A stretch of DNA of 10,281 bases from JANOQP01 sp044227705 (lineage in GTDB: Bacteria > Bacteroidota > Bacteroidia > Chitinophagales > Saprospiraceae). Location of the stretch: positions 1 through 10,281 of the forward strand of contig JBGAWE010000169.1 of NCBI GenBank assembly GCA_044227705.1, written 5' to 3'. The notes beneath the pieces are model-generated. The model was not told the DNA's origin. It searched no databases and was given only the letters and a program-made list of their open reading frames with translations. Of this stretch, positions 1 through 5,784 are shown one piece after another (positions within the stretch are counted from its first letter, which is position 1; every line of letters starts with the position of its first letter). Both the position numbers and the translations under genes were made by a program.

Positions 1-1
1 G

Positions 2-73
2 CCGGGCCTCTATTTTTTGAAAATCACGGACGAGACGGGCGGGGTTGCCTTCCGGAAGGTCGTCGTCGATTAA
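2..73 (+). CDS. 3' end of a T9SS-secreted protein (C-terminal sorting tail)
   Basis: Only the last 23 codons are in the window; the frame runs in from the left edge and stops at TAA 71-73. The residues begin PGLYFLKITDETGG and end FRKVVVD. Seen: a Gly-Leu-Tyr-Phe strand, a hydrophobic/basic alternation, a Gly-containing turn and a final Lys-Val-Val-Val strand. Known: this is the closing beta-hairpin of the type A C-terminal domain that sends proteins through the Bacteroidota type IX secretion system (Por/Gld machinery) to the cell surface or medium. Inferred: the missing upstream part is an exported protein such as an enzyme, adhesin or repeat protein; its function cannot be told from here. 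The next gene begins 11 bp downstream with no terminator between, so they may share a transcript. Confidence 0.8.
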   Translation, partial: PGLYFLKITDETGGVAFRKVVVD

Positions 74-84
74 GATGCTCCTGC

Positions 85-672
85 ATGTCTCTGAAAATTC
101 TCTGTTTGGAAGGGGTATGGGGCGTTACCAGGCGGGAGAGAACGAGCGTCAAGCCGCTTCTTGCTTTTTTGCACGACACGATGGGTATCGAATACAGGTT
201 TGAAAAGACCTCCAACCGAACGGATTTTGACCATTATATGGGGCTTTTCAACCGCAAGAACTCAAAGTTCAACTTTCTGTACCTGGCTTTTCACGGTTCC
301 AACGGCAAGCTGTGGTTGAGGGACAAAGACGACGACGATTTCAAAGTCCCCCTTGCTGATTTGATGGTCGGCAATGGGTGGAAGGACAGAATGGCGCACT
401 TTGGTTCATGTCAGACCCTGCATGGCAATCAAGACAACACAATCAAAAAGTTGAGCATAGAAACCGAAGCCGCGCTCATCACAGGGTACAAGAAGGATGT
501 CGACTTTTTCGATTCTTCCATCCTCGACATCAGTCTTTTCAACCTTCTTCACCAAAAAGGAGGCGAGCCGAATAAGCATTTTTTCAACAGCTTAAAAAAG
601 AAACATCAGCACTTGATTGATGAACTGGGTTTTGTCGCCTACGCCAAAAGAGGCATCAAAAAAATAGGTTGA
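85..672 (+). CDS. Caspase/CHAT-like hypothetical protein (DUF6642-type)
   Basis: A 195-aa soluble protein with no signal peptide or membrane segment. The order of segments resembles a caspase/CHAT fold: an N-terminal strand (KILCLEGVWG, 4-13), a strand ending in a candidate catalytic His (LYLAFHGSNG, His70), a second strand ending in a candidate catalytic Cys (MAHFGSCQTL, Cys109), then a strand and helix (ALITGYKKDVDFF, 130-142). The 39-residue His-Cys spacing suits a His/Cys dyad protease. From memory the whole pattern matches proteins labelled DUF6642; I know of no assigned role, and protease activity is inferred. ATG 85 is the only reasonable start: the ATG at 75 is in another frame, and there is no in-frame start before it. 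There is no Shine-Dalgarno site. By eye, two 60-base blocks (181-240 and 541-600) are about 40% and 38% GC, against about 73% for 841-900 in pruA, which suggests acquisition by transfer. The stop lies 35 bp before pruA. Confidence 0.75.
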   Translation: MSLKILCLEGVWGVTRRERTSVKPLLAFLHDTMGIEYRFEKTSNRTDFDHYMGLFNRKNSKFNFLYLAFHGSNGKLWLRDKDDDDFKVPLADLMVGNGWKDRMAHFGSCQTLHGNQDNTIKKLSIETEAALITGYKKDVDFFDSSILDISLFNLLHQKGGEPNKHFFNSLKKKHQHLIDELGFVAYAKRGIKKIG

Positions 673-707
673 TTTGCCCCGCCATCACCAACCACGCACA
701 TTCAAAC

Positions 708-2339
708 ATGACCGACGCCATTTTCAAAGTCCCCGAACCTGTCAACGAGCCAGTGCTGAACTACGGCCCCGGCTCGCCCGAGAAGGCCGCGCTCAAGGCC
801 GCGCTCGCCGCCGCCCACACCTCGCACCGCGAGATCGCCATGACCATCGGCGGCAAGGCCGTCCACACCGACGACCGCCACACCATCGCCCCGCCGCACG
901 ACCACCGGCACGTCATCGGGGAGTTCGGGAAGGGCACGTCGAAGCACGTCGAGATGGCCATCGACGCAGCCCTCGCCGCCAAAAAGGACTGGGAGAACAT
1001 GGGCTGGCACCACCGCGCCGCCATCTTTTTGAAAGCCGCTGACCTCCTTTCCGGCCCTTATCGGCAGCGGATGAACGCCGCGACGATGCTTGGCCAGTCG
1101 AAGAACGCCTATCAATCGGAAATCGACGCGGTGGCCGAGCTGGCGGATTTCTGGCGGTTCAACGTCAAGTTCATGACGGATTTGTACGAGAACCAGCCCC
1201 TCTCGCCGCGCGGCCAGTGGAACCGGCTCGACTACCGCCCGCTCGAGGGGTTCGTCTTCGCGCTCACGCCGTTCAACTTCACGAGCATCGCGGGCAACCT
1301 GCCGACCGCGCCCGCGCTGATGGGCAACGTCGCCGTCTGGAAAGTGGCCGAAACCCAGATTTACTCGGCGGCCGTCATCATGGACATCCTCATCGAGGCC
1401 GGCCTGCCGCCGGGCGTGGTCAACCTCCTTTTCGTCGACGGGCCGGTGATCGGGGAAAAGGTCTTTTCGCACCGCGACTTCGCCGGGCTGCACTTCACGG
1501 GTTCGACCGGCGTGTTCAACCGCCTGTGGTCGACCATCGCCGGGAACCTGCCGAAGTACCATTCTTATCCGAGAATCGTCGGCGAGACGGGCGGGAAGGA
1601 CTTCGTCTTCGCCCATCCGTCGGCGGATGCGAAAGCTGTCGCGGTCGCTTTGAGCCGGGGCGCGTTCGAGTTTCAGGGGCAAAAATGCTCGGCGGCGAGC
1701 CGGGCCTACATCCCGAAAAGCATTTGGAAAGAGGTCAAAAAACACCTGCTTGACGACCTCTCGAAGTTCAAAATGGGCAGCCCGATGGACTTCACGAACT
1801 TCATCAACGCCGTCATCGACGAGAAATCCTTCGACAAGATCTCGGGCTACATCGCCGCCGCGAAAAAGGACCCGGACGTGAAAATCATCGCCGGGGGCGG
1901 CTACGACAAGTCGCAGGGCTATTTCATCGAGCCGACCGTGATTGAGACGAGCCACGCCAGCTCGCCCACGATGTGCGAGGAAATCTTCGGCCCGGTGCTG
2001 ACCGTCTTCGTCTACGACGACAAGAAGCTCGACGCGACGCTCCACCTCGCCAACACGACCTCGCCCTACGCCCTCACCGGGGCGATTTTCGCACAAGACC
2101 GAACGGCCGTCCGCCACATGACGCACGAACTTCGCCACGCGGCGGGCAATTTCTACATCAACGACAAGCCGACCGGGGCCGTCGTCGGGCAGCAGCCCTT
2201 CGGCGGCGGGCGCGGCTCAGGCACGAACGACAAGGCCGGCTCCATCTTCAACCTGCAGCGATGGGTCTCGCCGCGCAACATCAAGGAGAACTTCGTGCCG
2301 CCGCACGATTTCGGGTATCCGTTCCTGCTTGAGGCATGA
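708..2339 (+). CDS. pruA: L-glutamate gamma-semialdehyde dehydrogenase (P5C dehydrogenase)
   Basis: This 543-aa cytosolic enzyme of the aldehyde dehydrogenase superfamily oxidises L-glutamate gamma-semialdehyde (from pyrroline-5-carboxylate) to glutamate with NAD+, the second step of proline breakdown. Seen: the PFNFTSIAGN segment (188-197) and Lys212 (VAVWK) of the NAD site, FTGSTGVF (263-270) of the Rossmann region, the general-base Glu293 in VGETGGK, nucleophile Cys327 in GQKCSAASR (codon TGC 1686-1688), EEIFGPV, and near the C-terminus NDKPTGAVVGQQPFGG, as in PruA-type enzymes. No proline dehydrogenase domain is fused, unlike proteobacterial PutA, and no putA/prodh gene is in view. The frame is open upstream to a TTG at 669, but ATG 708 gives TDAIFKVPEPVNEPV, the usual N-terminus and length in Bacteroidota; the TTG also overlaps the previous stop. 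A terminator follows 31 bp after the stop. Confidence 0.96.
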   Translation: MTDAIFKVPEPVNEPVLNYGPGSPEKAALKAALAAAHTSHREIAMTIGGKAVHTDDRHTIAPPHDHRHVIGEFGKGTSKHVEMAIDAALAAKKDWENMGWHHRAAIFLKAADLLSGPYRQRMNAATMLGQSKNAYQSEIDAVAELADFWRFNVKFMTDLYENQPLSPRGQWNRLDYRPLEGFVFALTPFNFTSIAGNLPTAPALMGNVAVWKVAETQIYSAAVIMDILIEAGLPPGVVNLLFVDGPVIGEKVFSHRDFAGLHFTGSTGVFNRLWSTIAGNLPKYHSYPRIVGETGGKDFVFAHPSADAKAVAVALSRGAFEFQGQKCSAASRAYIPKSIWKEVKKHLLDDLSKFKMGSPMDFTNFINAVIDEKSFDKISGYIAAAKKDPDVKIIAGGGYDKSQGYFIEPTVIETSHASSPTMCEEIFGPVLTVFVYDDKKLDATLHLANTTSPYALTGAIFAQDRTAVRHMTHELRHAAGNFYINDKPTGAVVGQQPFGGGRGSGTNDKAGSIFNLQRWVSPRNIKENFVPPHDFGYPFLLEA

Positions 2340-2370
2340 GACCCCCAGCCAGCCGGTTTCGGCAAAAAGA

Positions 2371-2400
2371 AAGCCCGCCCCGATTGCTCGGGACGGGCTT
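2371..2400. terminator. Bidirectional rho-independent terminator between pruA and the DUF2853 gene
   Basis: The arms are 2371-2383 (AAGCCCGCCCCGA) and 2388-2400 (TCGGGACGGGCTT), with loop TTGC at 2384-2387: 13 positions with one C-A mismatch. A T-rich run follows on the + strand (2399-2409), and an A-rich run (2364-2372) supplies the U-tract for the opposite strand. It lies between two convergent genes and probably ends both transcripts. Confidence 0.88.
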
Positions 2401-2423
2401 TTTCTTTCTCTTTTGGAGCGTTA

Positions 2424-2765
2424 TCAGGCGAACTTCGCTTCCAGCTTCAGCTTCTTGACGAGCATGTAGTAGAAGACGGCACGCCACTTGTCCTTGTTCG
2501 ACGAGCCCATTTCGTCGCAAACGGCGGCGACAGCGGCGTCGAGGGCCGGGCTGTCGGCGAGGCCGCACTTCTTGATGAGGAAGTTGTTCTTCACGCGGTC
2601 GCGCTCGGCCTTGTCGGAGCAGCTCACACGGGAGGCATCCTCGAGGTAGATGGACGGCCCGAGGGCCTTCGTGACACGCTCGAACAGGCCAGCATCGACG
2701 GCGTCGCGGTGGTAGCCTTTCATCGCCTGGGTGTACATGGCGACCTTGTCATCAAATTTACTCAT
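2424..2765 (-). CDS. DUF2853 family protein of unknown function
   Basis: A small 113-aa, highly charged, probably alpha-helical cytosolic protein. It starts MSKFDDKVAMYTQAM. Seen: a central SDKAERDRVKNNFLIKKCGL block (50-69) and a C-terminal KDKWRAVFYYMLVKKL block (91-106), which together match what I recall of the DUF2853 family; the length is also typical. It has three Cys (49, 67, 83) but no metal-site arrangement, signal peptide or membrane segment. The frame is open back to 2834, but the extra 23 residues are basic and aromatic and unlike the family, and they would cross the likely promoter, so ATG at 2763-2765 is chosen. The leader is AT-rich without a Shine-Dalgarno site. The gene is monocistronic: convergent with pruA and divergent from ppc. 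The family has no assigned function that I know, and the context suggests none. Confidence 0.87.
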   Translation of the reverse strand: MSKFDDKVAMYTQAMKGYHRDAVDAGLFERVTKALGPSIYLEDASRVSCSDKAERDRVKNNFLIKKCGLADSPALDAAVAAVCDEMGSSNKDKWRAVFYYMLVKKLKLEAKFA

Positions 2766-2800
2766 ACGATAGTGTTTTAAAAAGTGAAAGAATGACGGGG

Positions 2801-2836
2801 CAAATAAAGGCACGCCCTTATGGCTTTGCTTCAAAA
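2801..2836 (-). promoter_or_regulatory. Candidate Bacteroidota-type promoter for the DUF2853 gene
   Basis: On the minus strand, TTTATTTG (complement of 2801-2808) fits the -7 consensus TAnnTTTG except for its second base. A TTTTG (complement of 2832-2836) lies 23 bases upstream as a possible -33 element, at the wide end of the usual spacing. Transcription would start roughly 30 bases before the ATG. The other side of this 273-bp divergent region (2766-3038) must also serve ppc, but I see no convincing match for it. The AT-rich stretch 2831-2880 is the likeliest place. Confidence 0.35.
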
Positions 2837-3038
2837 TGTTGATAATTTCCTTGAAAATTTATTTCGCTCATTTAACACAGTCGTTCTGCGCGGCAGCGTT
2901 TTTGTTTTAAAAAAACCTCGCGACCGTTGAGCAACTGTCGAGACCCGGCGGTTTGTGGGCGGGAACGCAGGTATTGCCGCCCTTTCTGCCCGGAGCGGCC
3001 TCCCCTTTTTGAAACAACTTTGCGCAAAAATCAACCAG

Positions 3039-5597
3039 ATGGACTTCCATTCCCAGGTCGCCCTCAAATTCCACCTCTACAACAGCCTGTTCCTCAACCT
3101 CCCCTTCGAGGGCATCGAAAGGACGGGGACGCTGCTGCCCTTGTTCGCCGCCGCCGCCCGCGACGGGCTGGCGAAGGGCCTCGCGCCAAAGGAAATCGTC
3201 GAGCGTTTTTGGGCCGACCATGCAGAGGAAATGAGCGACGACGAGCGCACGGGGCTGCTTTTCAACTTCATCCAGTATGTCGAAAGGCAGGTCGTCCTGT
3301 TCGACGCTTGCGAGGACGGGGCCTTCGCCGTAGTCCACGACATTGATGGGCGCGGCTCTGTCAAGGCCCTTTTGGAAAGGGCCGAGTCGCCTTCCTCAAA
3401 GCGAAAACTGCTTGAAAAACTCCGCTCGTTCTCCCTCCGCCTCGTCCTGACGGCGCACCCGACCCAGTTTTACCCCGGAAAGGTTTTGGGGATTATCAAC
3501 GACCTCGGCCTCGCCATCCACGAAAACGACGCGCCGACCGTCGGCGAGCTTTTGATGCAGCTCGGCAAAACGGCCTTCGTCAACCGCCAGCGGCCCACAC
3601 CGCTCGACGAGGCGGCGAGCCTCGGCTGGTTCCTCGAAAACGTCTTCTTCAACGCCTTCCCCGACATCGTTTTCCGGCTGCTGAAAGGCGTGGGCGAGGA
3701 GCCGGCCTTTTTCCAAAACCCCAACCTCCTCGAACTCGGCTTCTGGCCCGGGGGCGACCGCGACGGCAACCCGTTCGTCACCGCCGAGACGACGCGGCTC
3801 GTCGCGACGAGGATGCGGGAGGCGGTTTTGAGGTGCTATTATCGCGAAATCAGGCCGCTGAAAAGGCGGTTGACCTTCTCGGGCGTGGAGGAAATCATCG
3901 GCGCCGCCGAGCAGAAAATCAGCGCGACGCTCTACCCTACCGGCCAGCCGGCCTATCAAAACAGCGGCGAACTGCTGTCCGATCTCCTTTCCGCCCGGCT
4001 GATTTTGGTGGAAAAACACCAGTCCCTTTTCATCGACCGGCTCGACCTGTTCATACTCAAGGTCAGGATGTTCGGCTTCCACTTCTCCTCGCTCGACATC
4101 CGGCAGGACGCTCGAAAGCACCGGCAGGCCTGGGCCGAGATTTTGAAAAAAACAGAGGAGCGGATGCCCGCTATCTTCACCCAAATGGCTTTTGAAAACT
4201 GGGACGAAGGCCAGCAAATCGACTTCCTCCTCACCATGCCCGGCGGGCTGGACGAGGCAGATTTCGCCGACGAATTTGTGAAAGAGACCATCCGCTCCGT
4301 CAAACTGATAGCCGAAATCCAGTGCGAGAACGGCCCGGCAGCCTGCCACCGATACATCATCAGCGGCTGCGGCGCGGCGCGGGAGGTGGCCGAGGTGCTG
4401 GCGATGGCGCAGCTCTGTTTGCCGAAAAGCGCGGCGGGCCATGTCGAACTGGACGTTTCCCCCCTTTTCGAGACGATAGAAGACCTCGCCGAGGCCGCGC
4501 CGGTCATGGAACGGCTTTACCAAAACCGGCACTACGTCACCCACCTCGCCTCGCGCGGCAACGTCCAGCACATCATGCTCGGCTTCAGCGACGGGACGAA
4601 GGACGGCGGCTATCTCCGTGCCAACTGGTCAATCTATCGGGCCAAAGAGGCCCTCACAAAAATCAGCCGCGAGCACGGCGTGGAGGCCGTCTTCTTCGAC
4701 GGGCGCGGCGGCCCGCCCGGCCGGGGCGGCGGCAACAACGCCAGCTACTACGCCGCCCACGGCCCCGAAATCGAGAACCGCGCCGTCCACGTCACCATCC
4801 AGGGGCAGACCGTCAGCTCGACCTACGGGACGGTGCAGGCGGCGACGTTCAACACCGAGCGGCTGTTCACCGCCGGGCTGGAATCGGCGGTTTTCGGCGC
4901 CGAGCTTTTCGAGGAGGAACACAAACTGACCGCCGACCGGCTGGCCGAGGCAGCCTATCAAGCCTATCTCGGGTTGAAGAACGACCCGCTTTTCGTCCCA
5001 TATTTGGAGAAAATGACCCCGCTTCGGTGGTACGGCGAGACCAACATCGCCTCGCGCCCGACCCGTCGGAGCGGCGGTGAGCTGCGCTTCGAAGACCTGC
5101 GGGCCATCCCCTTCGTCGGCGCATGGGCGCAGATGAAGCAGAACGTTCCGGGGTTCTACGGCCTTGGCTCGGCACTCGAGGGCACGAGGCAGAGCCACGC
5201 GCCAGCGGTTGGCGAGGTCGAATCGCTCTACGCGCACTCCTTGTTTTTCAGGACATTGGTTGAAAACTCGATGCAGTCGCTGTCGAAAAGCAACTTCCGG
5301 CTGACGGCGTACATCTCGAAAAGCCCGGAGTTTGGCCGGTTTTGGCGGAAAATTGAGGCCGAGTTTGAGCGCACAAAAACCGAACTCGCCGCGCTCACCG
5401 GACAGACTGAACTGCTGAGCAGCAACCCGGCGTCGCGGCAGAGCATCCAGCTTCGGGAGCAAATCGTCTTGCCGCTGGCGGTCATACAGCAGTTCGCCTT
5501 GCAAAAAATCGAGGAAGGCGACGAGTCGGAAGTCTTCTCGAAGATGGTCGTGCGGGCCATGTTCGGCGTCATCAACGCGGCGCGGAATTCGGCCTGA
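3039..5597 (+). CDS. ppc: Phosphoenolpyruvate carboxylase
   Basis: An 852-aa cytosolic enzyme that carboxylates PEP with bicarbonate to oxaloacetate and phosphate, refilling the TCA cycle. Seen in order: RLVLTAHPTQFYPG with catalytic His140 (E. coli His138); FWPGGDRDGNPF (235-246), binding PEP/metal; FHFSSLDIRQDARKH; GFSDGTKDGGY with Lys521 (E. coli Lys546); the mobile loop FDGRGGPPGRGG with Arg556 and Arg562 (E. coli Arg581 and Arg587); ASRPTRR; DLRAIPFVGAWAQMKQ; and the C-terminus ARNSA, with Asn850 matching the aspartate-binding Asn881 of E. coli. Nothing catalytic is missing. At the place of E. coli Lys773, another inhibitor-site residue, there appears to be Arg676. The frame is open upstream to GTG 2955, but ATG 3039 begins MDFHSQVALKFHLYNSLF, which fits the family N-terminus; the upstream residues do not. 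No Shine-Dalgarno site is visible. The gene is probably transcribed alone. Confidence 0.96.
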   Translation: MDFHSQVALKFHLYNSLFLNLPFEGIERTGTLLPLFAAAARDGLAKGLAPKEIVERFWADHAEEMSDDERTGLLFNFIQYVERQVVLFDACEDGAFAVVHDIDGRGSVKALLERAESPSSKRKLLEKLRSFSLRLVLTAHPTQFYPGKVLGIINDLGLAIHENDAPTVGELLMQLGKTAFVNRQRPTPLDEAASLGWFLENVFFNAFPDIVFRLLKGVGEEPAFFQNPNLLELGFWPGGDRDGNPFVTAETTRLVATRMREAVLRCYYREIRPLKRRLTFSGVEEIIGAAEQKISATLYPTGQPAYQNSGELLSDLLSARLILVEKHQSLFIDRLDLFILKVRMFGFHFSSLDIRQDARKHRQAWAEILKKTEERMPAIFTQMAFENWDEGQQIDFLLTMPGGLDEADFADEFVKETIRSVKLIAEIQCENGPAACHRYIISGCGAAREVAEVLAMAQLCLPKSAAGHVELDVSPLFETIEDLAEAAPVMERLYQNRHYVTHLASRGNVQHIMLGFSDGTKDGGYLRANWSIYRAKEALTKISREHGVEAVFFDGRGGPPGRGGGNNASYYAAHGPEIENRAVHVTIQGQTVSSTYGTVQAATFNTERLFTAGLESAVFGAELFEEEHKLTADRLAEAAYQAYLGLKNDPLFVPYLEKMTPLRWYGETNIASRPTRRSGGELRFEDLRAIPFVGAWAQMKQNVPGFYGLGSALEGTRQSHAPAVGEVESLYAHSLFFRTLVENSMQSLSKSNFRLTAYISKSPEFGRFWRKIEAEFERTKTELAALTGQTELLSSNPASRQSIQLREQIVLPLAVIQQFALQKIEEGDESEVFSKMVVRAMFGVINAARNSA

Positions 5598-5784
5598 CAG
5601 GCGACAGAGCTGTACCAAAAAAAATGTCCAGCGGCCGATTTGTCCCCCGGTTTTGTGCAACACCGAGCCGTCGGCTCATCGTTTGACAAAAACTATTTTC
5701 GCCGCCAATCGCGCCCAAAATCTCGGCTTCGGGTGCAGTTTTTGGCTCAAAACCAACCCGGACAAAGCTTCGGGACACATTCAG
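5598..5784 (+). other. Non-coding spacer between ppc and the AsmA-like gene
   Basis: This is 187 bp with no supported gene. A short inverted repeat (GAGCC-GTC-GGCTC, 5665-5677) has no T-run after it, so I do not call a terminator, and read-through from ppc is possible. TATTTTCG at 5694-5701 resembles a -7 element (one mismatch), but the nearest TTTG upstream (5682-5685) is too close to be its -33 partner. Confidence 0.5.

Noticed and set aside
669..707. TTG start 13 codons before the chosen pruA start
   Set aside because: It overlaps the previous stop codon and adds residues absent from known PruA N-termini; ATG 708 gives the usual protein.
702..2138. Antisense open frame of about 478 codons opposite pruA
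   Set aside because: Same composition artefact; the plus strand is an unambiguous aldehyde dehydrogenase.
3015..3022. CAACTTTG as a -7 promoter element for ppc
   Set aside because: It is one mismatch from TAnnTTTG, but there is no TTG at a proper distance upstream and the leader would be only about 10 bases.
2955..3038. GTG start 28 codons before the chosen ppc start
   Set aside because: The added residues do not resemble the family N-terminus, and the region is needed for promoter and leader.
3396..5663. Two long antisense frames opposite ppc
   Set aside because: They mirror the conserved PEP carboxylase coding sequence and show no domain, start signal or promoter.
5665..5677. GAGCC/GGCTC inverted repeat after ppc as a terminator
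   Set aside because: The stem is only five pairs and no T-run follows.
5653..5784. 44-codon N-terminal extension of the AsmA-like protein
   Set aside because: It would place a signal anchor internally and has no family resemblance; ATG 5785 puts the hydrophobic segment at the N-terminus.
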